A stretch of DNA of 62,152 nucleotides from Lachnospiraceae bacterium (GTDB lineage Bacteria > Bacillota > Clostridia > Lachnospirales > Lachnospiraceae), in NCBI GenBank assembly GCA_021201665.1, contig JAJQEO010000001.1:1-62152 (forward strand). Direction: 5' to 3'. The notes under the pieces are model-generated. The model had not been told where the DNA came from and did no database searches. It saw only the letters and a list, made by a program, of their open reading frames with translations. The first letter of the stretch is position 1, and the number at the start of each line of letters is the position of its first letter. A program made the position numbers and the translations under genes. Of this stretch, positions 18,101-26,845 are shown piece by piece.

Positions 18101-18133
18101 AAAAAGCGGAGCCGATGAGGCTTCGCTTTTTTG
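18101..18133 (+). terminator. Intrinsic terminator after the metallopeptidase gene
   Basis: AAAAAGCGGAGCC / GGCTTCGCTTTTTT hairpin with GATG loop and T-run, 60 bp after the stop codon. Confidence 0.85.
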
Positions 18134-18178
18134 TTGCGCAGGGGCGCGAGAAGAATTTTGGCAGCGTCAGCAGCGCGC
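18134..18178 (+). repeat. Partial family 2 palindromic repeat
   Basis: GCGCAGGGGCGCGAGAAGAAT followed by TTTGGCAGC matches the same module at 1228-1268 (reverse strand) and, with more mismatches, 34307-34335; the other modules are missing. The rest of the 18041-18280 gap shows nothing further. Confidence 0.6.
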
Positions 18179-18280
18179 CTCCGGGCTTGTATTACTAATT
18201 GCGTCTCGTATCTGGCTGCTGCTTTTCTGGCTGCTGGCCAGTGCTGCCGCTGTATGCTGTACCGCGAGTCCTGGTCCATG

Positions 18281-19105
18281 TCACTTGGGGCTTTCTTCGC
18301 TGCCCGTGTTGCCTGCCTGATCTGTGATCCGGGCTGCGTCAGAAAGATTTCCGCCCTCAATTACATTCTCGCCAGTTGCATTCGAATCGCTCGTTTCGTC
18401 CGTGTTGCCTTCCGGCGCCGTGCCCATGGTCTGGTCCACATCCCAGAAGTCCGGATTTTCACTACTTTCTTCCTTTGGTACGTATTTCTGAAATATTTTA
18501 GAAAGGAAGATGGTATTACAGTAGGACATAATCGCGAATCCTCCAAGAATCCAGAACAGGATCGCCCAGGTCAGTGTCGTGTTATTAAAAAAGGTGACAA
18601 CGATGGCTGCCGCCGCGATGGCGATCATGGCGAGGGTGCGCGGAAAATCCGCGATGGACATAATGAAGGAGTTCCGGAAGGTGTTCCTGATCGTGTTGTC
18701 AAAGCGCGCCAGGATTGCGTACTGATAAAGAAATATCATCACACAGGCGATGCAGATGATGATGATGATCACGCGCAGTACGGTGTAAAACATTCCCGTC
18801 ATATCCCGCAGGATCAGGAGATCGCCGACGAGAATTGCCGCGACAAAAAGTGTGATCAGCCACATGGCAGTCGCCTGTTTGAAATTCTGGCGGAAGGATT
18901 TAAAAAAGCTTCGGACGATGTAGCCTTCTTCGCCGTCGTGCATTTTCAATGTTACATAATTCAGACCGGTCAGCGCGGCTCCGATCGTAAAGACCGGGAT
19001 GCAGCACAGCAGGAAGACCAGATTCAGGATCATCAGATCCGCGACCTTGCTTAAGCCCTGCCAGAAGGGGTTTTCCATGTTAAATAAACCGCTCAATTCT
19101 ATCAC
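18281..19105 (-). CDS. YesL family (DUF624) integral membrane protein
   Basis: A roughly 274-residue protein with about five membrane helices. The N-terminal block (LFNMENPFWQGLSKVADLMI) and YVTLKMHDGEEGYIVRSFF are hallmarks of YesL/DUF624 proteins, which often sit beside carbohydrate ABC transporter or two-component genes. The C-terminus is a hydrophilic, Asn/Asp/Glu-rich tail of about 60 residues. Start choice is uncertain: GTG at 19105 is proposed because homologues begin shortly before LFN, but ATG at 19078 is possible. It stands alone, with no sugar transporter beside it. Confidence 0.8.
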   Translation of the reverse strand: MIELSGLFNMENPFWQGLSKVADLMILNLVFLLCCIPVFTIGAALTGLNYVTLKMHDGEEGYIVRSFFKSFRQNFKQATAMWLITLFVAAILVGDLLILRDMTGMFYTVLRVIIIIICIACVMIFLYQYAILARFDNTIRNTFRNSFIMSIADFPRTLAMIAIAAAAIVVTFFNNTTLTWAILFWILGGFAIMSYCNTIFLSKIFQKYVPKEESSENPDFWDVDQTMGTAPEGNTDETSDSNATGENVIEGGNLSDAARITDQAGNTGSEESPK

Positions 19106-19267
19106 TCTTTCTTTTTGATTTGATATGGGATGGTTGTCAAGGTACACTTGGGGCGCCTTTTGTGTATTATCAAATGACCGTAATTGTGTAATAGCTTATG
19201 ATCGGAACGACAAAGGGCACGAGACTGCGGAATACTCAATGCTTCGTTTGCATCCTTGCCACCTGCG

Positions 19268-19831
19268 TCATGTAATCAGGAGGCGCGCGATCTCCGAAAA
19301 ATCCAGGAGCAGGTCCTCAAAGATGCCAACCTTGATGACAGAGTCAAAGGAGTACTGCACATTTACCAGGTCCCTTTCAAAACAATTGACAGTGACGATT
19401 TTTCGCCTGGGATCTACAATCCAGTATTCTCGCACTCCATATTTCTTGTAGTAATAAGCCTTGCGGATGTAATCATCGGACGGATTCCCCGGTGAGACGA
19501 TTTCAACAATAAAATCCGGAGCTCCATTACAACGTTTCCCGTCTAACTTGCGTCTGTCACAGATTACCATGATATCGGGCTGCACAATTGTGAGAGGCAG
19601 GTCAGAGAGCTTCACATCAAATGGGGCGTGATAGACTCTGCAGGTTTCTTTTTTGCTTTTTATATAGTTATTTAATATGGTAACCAGCTCTGTGGAGATG
19701 GTTTGATGATCGTCCGCAGGACCTGCCATGTCGTAAGGAATCCCATCAAAAATTTCTACCCGGATATCCTCCGGCAGTGATTCGTATTCTTCCAAAGTCA
19801 ATCTTTTTAGCTGCGGCTGTAACGCTGGCAC
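19268..19831 (-). CDS. Uma2 family (DUF820) putative endonuclease
   Basis: A 187-residue protein with the Uma2 restriction-endonuclease-like fold: LTLEEYESLPEDIRVEIFDG at the N-terminus, VQPDIMVICDRRKLDG and PDFIVEIVSPGNPSDDYIRK with the D/E-x-V-E residues, then YYYKKYGVREYWIVDP. The GTG start at 19831 has GGGAGG upstream. Biological role of the family is unclear; it expands in cyanobacteria and occurs singly in Firmicutes. It lies between yesL and ileS with no obvious partner. Confidence 0.88.
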   Translation of the reverse strand: MPALQPQLKRLTLEEYESLPEDIRVEIFDGIPYDMAGPADDHQTISTELVTILNNYIKSKKETCRVYHAPFDVKLSDLPLTIVQPDIMVICDRRKLDGKRCNGAPDFIVEIVSPGNPSDDYIRKAYYYKKYGVREYWIVDPRRKIVTVNCFERDLVNVQYSFDSVIKVGIFEDLLLDFSEIARLLIT

Positions 19832-19907
19832 AGGTACACCTCCCTTCTGTGGTGCGCGGCTTTATTTCCTTATAGTCAGCTTTGCCTTTATATGTTTCTT
19901 GTCTGCC

Positions 19908-19990
19908 CACTGTCCGCGAAGCGGATACAGGCCGCGGGGCAGGAACATCGCGCGGTGTTTTAAATAGCCGGGCTTTCCGTGTTCCCGATA
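19908..19990. repeat. Diverged member of dispersed palindromic family 1
   Basis: GTCCGCGAAGCGGATACAGG, CCGCGG, ATCGCGCGGTGTTTT and AGCCGGGCTTTC follow the same order as the family 1 copy at 49168-49247, with considerable divergence. It lies in the 19832-20133 spacer. Confidence 0.5.
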
Positions 19991-20056
19991 GGGAAGAGTA
20001 TAGTCTATTCGACAAAAAAAATCAATGAATATCGAGTTTTTTTCACGTTTCACAAA

Positions 20057-20086
20057 TTGACAAGCCTGTATGAGGTGGGCTATAAT
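20057..20086 (+). promoter_or_regulatory. Sigma-A promoter of ileS
   Basis: Perfect TTGACA (20057-20062) and TATAAT (20081-20086) with 18-bp spacing. The leader to the ATG at 20134 is only about 40 bases, so there is no room for a T-box, and none is seen. Confidence 0.85.
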
Positions 20087-20133
20087 GATCAAATGTGTGA
20101 CTGACTAAAGAGTGTCGCAGGAGGACGCAGGTT

Positions 20134-23100
20134 ATGCTTTATAATAAGGTAGAGACAAATCGGAATTATGTGGAGTCCGAGAAAAAGATTGGCGCGTTCT
20201 GGAAGGAAAACGGGACGTTTAAAAAGAGCATGGAGGTCCGTGAAGGACAGCCGATTTATACGTTTTACGACGGACCGCCGACGGCGAATGGCAAGCCGCA
20301 TATCGGCCATGTGCTGACGCGCGTGATTAAGGATATGATCCCGCGCTACCATACGATGAAGGGACAGATGGTCCCGAGGAAGGCCGGCTGGGATACGCAC
20401 GGTCTGCCGGTGGAGCTGGAGGTCGAGCGGCAGCTGGGGCTGGACGGCAAGGAGCAGATCGAGGAGTACGGCATGGAGCCGTTTATCGAGCACTGCAAGG
20501 AGAGCGTCTGGAAGTATAAGGGGATGTGGGAGGATTTTTCGCAGACGGTTGGCTTCTGGGCGGATATGGACGATCCCTACGTGACCTATCATGATGACTT
20601 TATTGAGTCGGAATGGTGGGCGCTCAAGGAGATCTGGAATAAGGGACTTTTGTATAAGGGACACAAGATCGTCCCCTACTGCCCGCGCTGCGGGACGCCG
20701 CTCTCGAGCCACGAGGTGGCGCAGGGCTACAAGGATGTCAAGGAACGCTCGGCGATCGCCCGTTTTGAGGTGAAAAACGCGCCGGAGTTTCTGCGTACAG
20801 ATGCCGCGAAAGGCTGTGCTGCAGACAACGAGAACGCTGCGAAAGGCGAAGCGGCAGGCGGCGCGGATACTGCAAAAGATGCTGCGGCGGGCGGCGCGGA
20901 TAAGGCGCAGAAGATCTACATCCTGGCGTGGACGACGACGCCCTGGACGCTGGCCTCCAATGTGGCGCTGTGCGTAAACCCGCGTGAGACCTATGTGATG
21001 GTACGCATGAAGGACGCGCCGGGCGCAGACGGCAAGGCGGCGAAGGAAGCAGGTTATATTTATATTCTGGCGCAGGCTCTGTGCGACACGGTGCTTGGCG
21101 CGGGGACTTATGAGATTCTTGGCTCTTACGTGGGCAAGGATCTGGAATATATCGAATATGAGGCACTTTATCCGGCGGAGTTGACGAAGAAGGGCTATTA
21201 CGTGGTCTGCGATGATTATGTAACGATGTCAGACGGTACCGGCGTGGTCCACATCGCACCGGCATTCGGCGAGGACGATAATAAAGTCGGCAAAAAGTAC
21301 GACCTTCCGTTCCTGCAGCTGGTGGACGACCGCGGTATGATGACAAAGGAGACCAAATGGGCAGGGCATTCCTGTGTGCTGCGCAAGGATCTGGAAAATG
21401 AGCCCGGCGTAAATATGGACGTGATCAGGGATCTGGACGAGAGGGGTCTTCTTTTCGCGGCTCCGAAGTTTGAGCACAGCTATCCGCATTGCTGGCGGTG
21501 CGACACGCCGCTGATCTATTACGCGCGCGAGTCCTGGTTTATCCGCATGACGGCGGTTCGCGACGACTTGATCCGCAACAACAATACGGTGAACTGGATC
21601 CCGGAGAGCATCGGCAAGGGGCGTTTCGGCGACTGGCTGGAAAACGTACAGGACTGGGGCATCTCGAGGAACCGCTACTGGGGTACTCCGCTGAATATCT
21701 GGGAGTGCGAGTGCGGCCACATGCATTCGATCGGCAGCAAGGAAGAGCTGTTCCGGCTGTGGAGAGAATGGGAGGCCACAAAGGATTCCTCTGACGGCGA
21801 ATCAGAACAGATCCCGGATGATATCGAGCTTCACCGCCCCTATATCGACGCGGTAAAGATCCGCTGCCCGAAGTGCGGCAAGACCATGCGCCGCGTGCCG
21901 GAGGTGATCGACTGCTGGTTCGATTCCGGCTCGATGCCGTTTGCGCAGTATCACTATCCGTTTGAAAATAAGGAGTATTTTGAGACCCATTTCCCGGCGC
22001 AGTTTATCTCAGAGGCGGTCGATCAGACGAGAGGCTGGTTCTATTCGCTGATGGCGATCTCGACCCTGCTCTTTAACAAGGCGCCGTTTGAGAATGTCAT
22101 CGTCCTCGGCCACGTGCAGGATGAGAACGGCCAGAAGATGAGCAAGTCAAAGGGGAACGCGGTCGATCCGTTTGAAGCGCTTGCACAATACGGCGCAGAT
22201 TCAATCCGCTGGTATTTCTATATTAACAGCGCCCCGTGGCTGCCGAACCGTTTCCACGGCAAGGCCGTGATGGAAGGACAGCGCAAATTCCTGGGTACAC
22301 TGTGGAACACCTATGCGTTCTATGTGCTGTACGCGAACATTGACAATTTCAATCCGCTGGATTATGCGGCGGATATTTGCGGTACTGATGCAGATGTTGC
22401 TGCCGCAGATGGCGCGGGTGCTTTCGGTTCGTCCGATACAGCTAATGTTTTCGGTCAGAGCAAGAGCATGGACGCCTCCGAGCGTGCGGCTCTTTATCTG
22501 AAAGCAAATTATGAGAATCTGCCTGTGATGGATCAGTGGCTGCTTTCCAAGATGTATACGATGGTGCGTTCCGTCGATGAAAATCTTGGCGCGTATCGGA
22601 TTCCGGAGGCGGCGCGCGCGCTGCAGGATTTTGTGGACGACATGAGCAACTGGTATGTCCGCAGGAGCCGCGAGCGTTTCTGGGCAAAGGGCATGGAGCA
22701 GGATAAGATTTTTGCTTATATGACACTGTATACGGCGCTGATCAATACCTGCAAGGCCGCGGCGCCGATGATTCCGTTTATTACGGAAGAAATTTACCGC
22801 AACATCGCGGCGGGCATTGATCCTTCAGCGGCAGAGAGTATCCACCTGTGCCTGTTCCCGGCAGTTGATGAGTCGATGATCGACCCGGAGCTGGAGAAAA
22901 ATATGGACGAGGTTCTGAAGGTCGTGGTGATGGGCCGTGCCTGCCGCAACACCGCGAACATCAAGAACCGCCAGCCTGTGGCCGCGATGTATATAGCATC
23001 GCCCAACGCGGAGCGTTTTGGAATGGGCGATGCGACCTGCCGCCGAGCAGAGCGAGGGGGCGATTCCATAGCATCGCCCAACGCGGAGCGTTTTGGAATG

Positions 23101-23820
23101 GGCGATTCCACAGCTTCGGAGAGTGCATCCGCCGCAGACGGCGCGGATGGCAGGAAGAACGCTGATGCTTTGACGGAAGCCGATGCACAGGGTGCGACAG
23201 GCCAGATGCCGCAGTATTTTGTGGACATTATCCGCGATGAGCTGAATGTGAAGCAGGTATTGTTCACGGACGATGTCAGCCAGTTCACCTCCTACACGTT
23301 TAAGCCGCAGATGCGCACAGTCGGCCCGAAATATGGAAAGCTGCTCGGAAAGATCCGCCAGATTCTTCCGGCACTGGACGGCAATCAGGCGATGCGCGAG
23401 CTGAAGGAAAATCAGGTGCTGAAGCTGGATGTCGATGGGACAGAGGTGCTTCTGACGGAGGACGACCTGCTGATCGACGCCGCGCAGGCAGAAGGCTATG
23501 TATCTGAGAGCAGTGGAGAATTTACAGTAGTGCTGGATACGACCCTGACGCCGGAGCTCATTGAGGAAGGCTTTGTGCGCGAGCTGATCAGCAAGATTCA
23601 GACGATGCGTAAGGAGGCCGGCTTCGAGGTGATGGATAAGATTCGCGTCTCCGTGACCGGCAACGAGAAGATTTCCGGCGTGATGCAGAGAGCGGAAGCG
23701 GAGATTCTCTCCGAGGTGATGGCAGTCGGGATCGTGTATGACTCATCCATTGGCTACAGCAAGGAATGGAGCATCAATGGCGAGACGGCGACGCTGGGTG
23801 TGGAGAAAGTCGGCGTATAA
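20134..23820 (+). CDS. ileS: Isoleucyl-tRNA synthetase (type 2, with in-frame repeat insertions)
   Basis: A class I aminoacyl-tRNA synthetase that charges tRNA-Ile. GKPHIGHV is the HIGH motif (near residue 53), QKMSKSKGNAV the KMSKS loop, and WTTTPWTLASN marks the editing domain. The sequence is of the eukaryote-like IleRS2 type, which as a group tolerates mupirocin. It has 1228 residues against about 1040 expected. Extra material includes three 11-residue repeats before the editing domain, an Ala/Gly/Ser-rich stretch in the ADICGTDADVAAADG region, and a duplicated 25-residue unit (IASPNAERFGMGD) in the C-terminal part. AGGAGG precedes the ATG and a strong promoter lies upstream. glgP follows after 123 bp. 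Confidence 0.96.
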   Translation: MLYNKVETNRNYVESEKKIGAFWKENGTFKKSMEVREGQPIYTFYDGPPTANGKPHIGHVLTRVIKDMIPRYHTMKGQMVPRKAGWDTHGLPVELEVERQLGLDGKEQIEEYGMEPFIEHCKESVWKYKGMWEDFSQTVGFWADMDDPYVTYHDDFIESEWWALKEIWNKGLLYKGHKIVPYCPRCGTPLSSHEVAQGYKDVKERSAIARFEVKNAPEFLRTDAAKGCAADNENAAKGEAAGGADTAKDAAAGGADKAQKIYILAWTTTPWTLASNVALCVNPRETYVMVRMKDAPGADGKAAKEAGYIYILAQALCDTVLGAGTYEILGSYVGKDLEYIEYEALYPAELTKKGYYVVCDDYVTMSDGTGVVHIAPAFGEDDNKVGKKYDLPFLQLVDDRGMMTKETKWAGHSCVLRKDLENEPGVNMDVIRDLDERGLLFAAPKFEHSYPHCWRCDTPLIYYARESWFIRMTAVRDDLIRNNNTVNWIPESIGKGRFGDWLENVQDWGISRNRYWGTPLNIWECECGHMHSIGSKEELFRLWREWEATKDSSDGESEQIPDDIELHRPYIDAVKIRCPKCGKTMRRVPEVIDCWFDSGSMPFAQYHYPFENKEYFETHFPAQFISEAVDQTRGWFYSLMAISTLLFNKAPFENVIVLGHVQDENGQKMSKSKGNAVDPFEALAQYGADSIRWYFYINSAPWLPNRFHGKAVMEGQRKFLGTLWNTYAFYVLYANIDNFNPLDYAADICGTDADVAAADGAGAFGSSDTANVFGQSKSMDASERAALYLKANYENLPVMDQWLLSKMYTMVRSVDENLGAYRIPEAARALQDFVDDMSNWYVRRSRERFWAKGMEQDKIFAYMTLYTALINTCKAAAPMIPFITEEIYRNIAAGIDPSAAESIHLCLFPAVDESMIDPELEKNMDEVLKVVVMGRACRNTANIKNRQPVAAMYIASPNAERFGMGDATCRRAERGGDSIASPNAERFGMGDSTASESASAADGADGRKNADALTEADAQGATGQMPQYFVDIIRDELNVKQVLFTDDVSQFTSYTFKPQMRTVGPKYGKLLGKIRQILPALDGNQAMRELKENQVLKLDVDGTEVLLTEDDLLIDAAQAEGYVSESSGEFTVVLDTTLTPELIEEGFVRELISKIQTMRKEAGFEVMDKIRVSVTGNEKISGVMQRAEAEILSEVMAVGIVYDSSIGYSKEWSINGETATLGVEKVGV
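20803..20901 (+). repeat. Three-copy 33-bp in-frame tandem repeat in ileS
   Basis: Units at 20803, 20836 and 20869 encode AAKGCAADNEN, AAKGEAAGGAD and TAKDAAAGGAD. They lie just before KIYILAWTTTPW, at the entry to the editing domain. Confidence 0.9.
22993..23106 (+). repeat. Duplicated palindromic element in frame inside ileS
   Basis: Two identical 39-bp copies (22993-23031 and 23068-23106) with a 75-bp period. Each has inverted GCATCGCCCA and TGGGCGAT(GC) arms around an 18-bp loop. Both encode IASPNAERFGMGD in the same frame, in the anticodon-binding/C-terminal part of the synthetase. Confidence 0.92.
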
Positions 23821-23943
23821 AAATTCATCGCAAGGCAGCGATTTGACATAGATCTGACGGAAACTGAGGTATTCCGCTGCGAGGAATGCATGGGCTGAAT
23901 TTGCCGCGGAATGCCGGAAGACGGAAAAGAGAGGATTATCGTT

Positions 23944-26424
23944 ATGAGCAAATTAGTAGACAAAGAAGCATTCAAGGAACGCGTCAAGGACAATGTCCGC
24001 ACGCTTTATCGTAAGACGATCAAAGAGGCGACACAGCAGCAGCTGTTCCAGGCCGTTTCCTACGCGGTAAAGGATGAAATCATCAACAACTGGCTGGCAT
24101 CCCAGAAGCAGTTTGAGATCGACGACCCGAAGATGGTTTATTATATGTCGATGGAGTTTCTGATGGGCCGCGCGCTGGGCAACAACCTCATCAACCTGAC
24201 CGCTTATAAGGAAGTAAAGGAAGCGCTGGAGGAGATGGGCTTCGACCTGAACGTGATTGAGGACCAGGAGCCGGACGCGGCGTTGGGCAACGGCGGTCTC
24301 GGCCGTCTGGCGGCGTGCTTCCTGGATTCCCTTTCTACCATGGGCTATATGGCTTACGGCTGCGGCATCCGTTATCATTACGGGATGTTCAAGCAGAAAA
24401 TTGAGGACGGCTATCAGAAGGAGGTGCCGGACAACTGGCTCAAGGACGGCAACCCGTTTGAGCTGCGCCGTCCGGAGTACGCGAAGATCGTGAAATTCGG
24501 CGGATATGTGCGTGTTGATTATGATGAAAAGACGCACAGAAATTACTTTACGCAGGAGGGTTATCAGTCCGTCCGCGCGGTGCCGTATGATATTCCGATT
24601 CTCGGCTACAACAATAATATTGTAAATACTCTGCGCGTCTGGGACGCGGAGGCGGTGACCGACTTCCAGCTGGATTCCTTTGACAAGGGCGATTATCAGA
24701 AGGCCGTGGAGCAGGAGAACCTGGCGAAAAACCTCGTGGACGTGCTGTATCCGAATGACAATCACTACGCAGGCAAGGAGCTCCGCCTGAAACAGCAGTA
24801 TTTCTTTATTTCCGCAAGTGTTCAGACAGCAGTTGCAAAATATAAGAGAAGCCATGACGACATCCGCAAATTTTACGAGAAGGTAACCTTCCAGCTGAAC
24901 GACACGCATCCGACCGTGGCAGTCGCGGAGCTGATGAGGGTTTTGCTGGATGAGGAAGGCCTGGAGTGGGAGGAAGCATGGGAGGTTACAACAAAGACCT
25001 GTGCTTACACGAACCATACAATCATGTCGGAGGCTCTGGAAAAATGGCCGATCGAGCTGTTCTCCCGCCTGCTTCCGCGTATCTATCAGATCGTGGAGGA
25101 GATCAACCGCCGCTTTGTAAATGAGATTCAGCGCCGCTATCCGGGCAATCAGGAGAAGATCCGCAAGATGGCGATCATCTACGACGGACAGGTCAAGATG
25201 GCGCATCTGGCAATCGCGGCCGGCTATTCGGTCAACGGCGTGGCAGAGTTGCACACCGAAATCCTGAAAAATCAGGAGCTGAAGGATTTCTATGAAATGA
25301 TGCCGGAGAAATTCAACAACAAAACCAACGGCATTACGCAGAGAAGATTCCTGCTTCACGCGAACCCGCTGCTGGCGGACTGGGTGACCGACCATATCGG
25401 CGACGAGTGGATTACAGACCTGCCTCAGATCGCGAAGATGAAGGTCTTTGTGGATGACGCGAAGGCACAGCAGGAGTTCATGAACATCAAATATCAGAAC
25501 AAGGTGCGCCTTGCGAAATATATTAAGGAACACAATGACATTGAGGTAGATCCGCGTTCAATCTTTGATGTTCAGGTAAAGAGACTGCATGAGTACAAGC
25601 GCCAGCTGCTGAACATTCTCCATGTGATGTACCTGTATGACCAGATCAAGGATCATCCGGAGATGCCGTTCTATCCGAGAACCTTTATCTTCGGCGCCAA
25701 GGCGGCCGCCGGCTATCGCCGCGCGAAGCTGACGATCAAGCTGATCAATAATGTGGCGGATATCATTAACAATGATAAGTCTATCAATGGCAAGCTGAAG
25801 GTCGTATTTATCGAGGACTATCGCGTATCAAACGGCGAGCTGATTTTCGCGGCGGCGGATGTGTCCGAGCAGATTTCCACCGCCAGCAAGGAGGCTTCCG
25901 GTACCGGCAACATGAAATTTATGCTGAACGGCGCGCCGACCCTCGGCACGATGGACGGCGCGAACGTCGAGATCGTCCGCGAGGTGGGCGAGGAGAATGC
26001 GTTCATCTTCGGCCTGTCCGCTGACGAAGTCATCCGCTTTGAGAACGAGGGAGGCTATCATCCGACTGACTATTTCAACAACGACCAGGACATCCGCCGC
26101 GTGCTGATGCAGCTGATCAACGGAGAGTTTTCACACAACAATCCAGAGCTGTTCCGTGACATCTATGATTCCCTGCTGAACACCAACAGCTCGGACCGCG
26201 CGGACACCTACTTCATCCTCGCGGACTTCAAGTCCTATGCGGCGGCGCAGAAAAGAGTCGAGGAAGCATACCGCGACACGACCCGCTGGGCGCGGATGGC
26301 GATGATGAACATGGCCTGCAGCGGCAAGTTCACCTCCGACCGCACCATCCAGCAGTACGTAGACGAGATCTGGCACCTCGACAAGGTAGAGATCAAGGTC
26401 GATCCGGCGTCGTTTGAGATGTAA
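23944..26424 (+). CDS. glgP: Glycogen/starch/maltodextrin phosphorylase (GT35)
   Basis: An 826-residue enzyme that releases glucose-1-phosphate from alpha-1,4-glucans, of usual family length. AALGNGGLGRLAACFLDS, the active-site loop NDTHPTVAVAEL, VQVKRLHEYKRQLLN-type sequence (read here as DVQVKRLHEYKRQ) and EASGTGNMKFMLNGAPTLG around the pyridoxal-phosphate lysine are all present. The start at 23944 follows AGAGAGG; ATG at 23911 would add 11 residues. It is not next to other glycogen genes here. It is free of the repeat insertions seen in neighbouring enzymes. Confidence 0.96.
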   Translation: MSKLVDKEAFKERVKDNVRTLYRKTIKEATQQQLFQAVSYAVKDEIINNWLASQKQFEIDDPKMVYYMSMEFLMGRALGNNLINLTAYKEVKEALEEMGFDLNVIEDQEPDAALGNGGLGRLAACFLDSLSTMGYMAYGCGIRYHYGMFKQKIEDGYQKEVPDNWLKDGNPFELRRPEYAKIVKFGGYVRVDYDEKTHRNYFTQEGYQSVRAVPYDIPILGYNNNIVNTLRVWDAEAVTDFQLDSFDKGDYQKAVEQENLAKNLVDVLYPNDNHYAGKELRLKQQYFFISASVQTAVAKYKRSHDDIRKFYEKVTFQLNDTHPTVAVAELMRVLLDEEGLEWEEAWEVTTKTCAYTNHTIMSEALEKWPIELFSRLLPRIYQIVEEINRRFVNEIQRRYPGNQEKIRKMAIIYDGQVKMAHLAIAAGYSVNGVAELHTEILKNQELKDFYEMMPEKFNNKTNGITQRRFLLHANPLLADWVTDHIGDEWITDLPQIAKMKVFVDDAKAQQEFMNIKYQNKVRLAKYIKEHNDIEVDPRSIFDVQVKRLHEYKRQLLNILHVMYLYDQIKDHPEMPFYPRTFIFGAKAAAGYRRAKLTIKLINNVADIINNDKSINGKLKVVFIEDYRVSNGELIFAAADVSEQISTASKEASGTGNMKFMLNGAPTLGTMDGANVEIVREVGEENAFIFGLSADEVIRFENEGGYHPTDYFNNDQDIRRVLMQLINGEFSHNNPELFRDIYDSLLNTNSSDRADTYFILADFKSYAAAQKRVEEAYRDTTRWARMAMMNMACSGKFTSDRTIQQYVDEIWHLDKVEIKVDPASFEM

Positions 26425-26845
26425 AATGGGACAGTAAAGGCAATAAAGAACAAACGCATGGGGGATTATTCCCCATGCGTTGTAAAACACAAAAGCAGCA
26501 TAAAACACAAAAGCAGCATAAAACACAAAAATGGCGCAAAACGTCGTAAAATATGCCGCTTTTTCGGGAAAATATCCTCTGGCGTTTGCCGGAGGTATTT
26601 TTTATACTGTGATACGCAGGGACGCAAACTGTGTTTTGCGGCTTACGCTCGCCGCGAGGCACCCACGTGTTTCGGACGGGATATGCGCTCGTTGCGAGGC
26701 ACCCTCGACCTTCGGATGAGGATATGCTACACGTATTCCGATTTACGGTTACGCGGCTTTTATTCGGATAATGGGATATTGGATATTGTACCCTGGTGGA
26801 AAACAGTAAAGTCCAGCCGGGATTTAAGAAAGGACGAAGAAAAAC
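26425..26845. other. Intergenic region with hairpin and 18-bp triple repeat
   Basis: A hairpin ACGCATGGGG/CCCCATGCGT (26454-26480) follows glgP but has no T-run. Directly after it come three 18-bp units (TAAAACACAAAAGCAGCA) at 26483-26536. The remainder to the GH3 gene has GC-rich inverted segments but no supported gene; a 134-codon open frame here lacks a convincing ribosome site and family. Confidence 0.6.

Noticed and set aside
19862-20133. T-box riboswitch expected upstream of ileS
   Set aside because: No AGGGTGGNACCGCG-like antiterminator or specifier stem is seen; the promoter sits only about 50 bp before the ATG.
23953-25533. Long open frame on the strand opposite glgP
   Set aside because: It is the codon-bias shadow of glgP: no ribosome site, no recognisable family, and composition set by the sense gene. 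The same holds for long antisense frames opposite GH3 (26393-28066), the BMP fusion (57425-58978), the MFS gene (32649-34232) and the GT2 gene (54364-55281).
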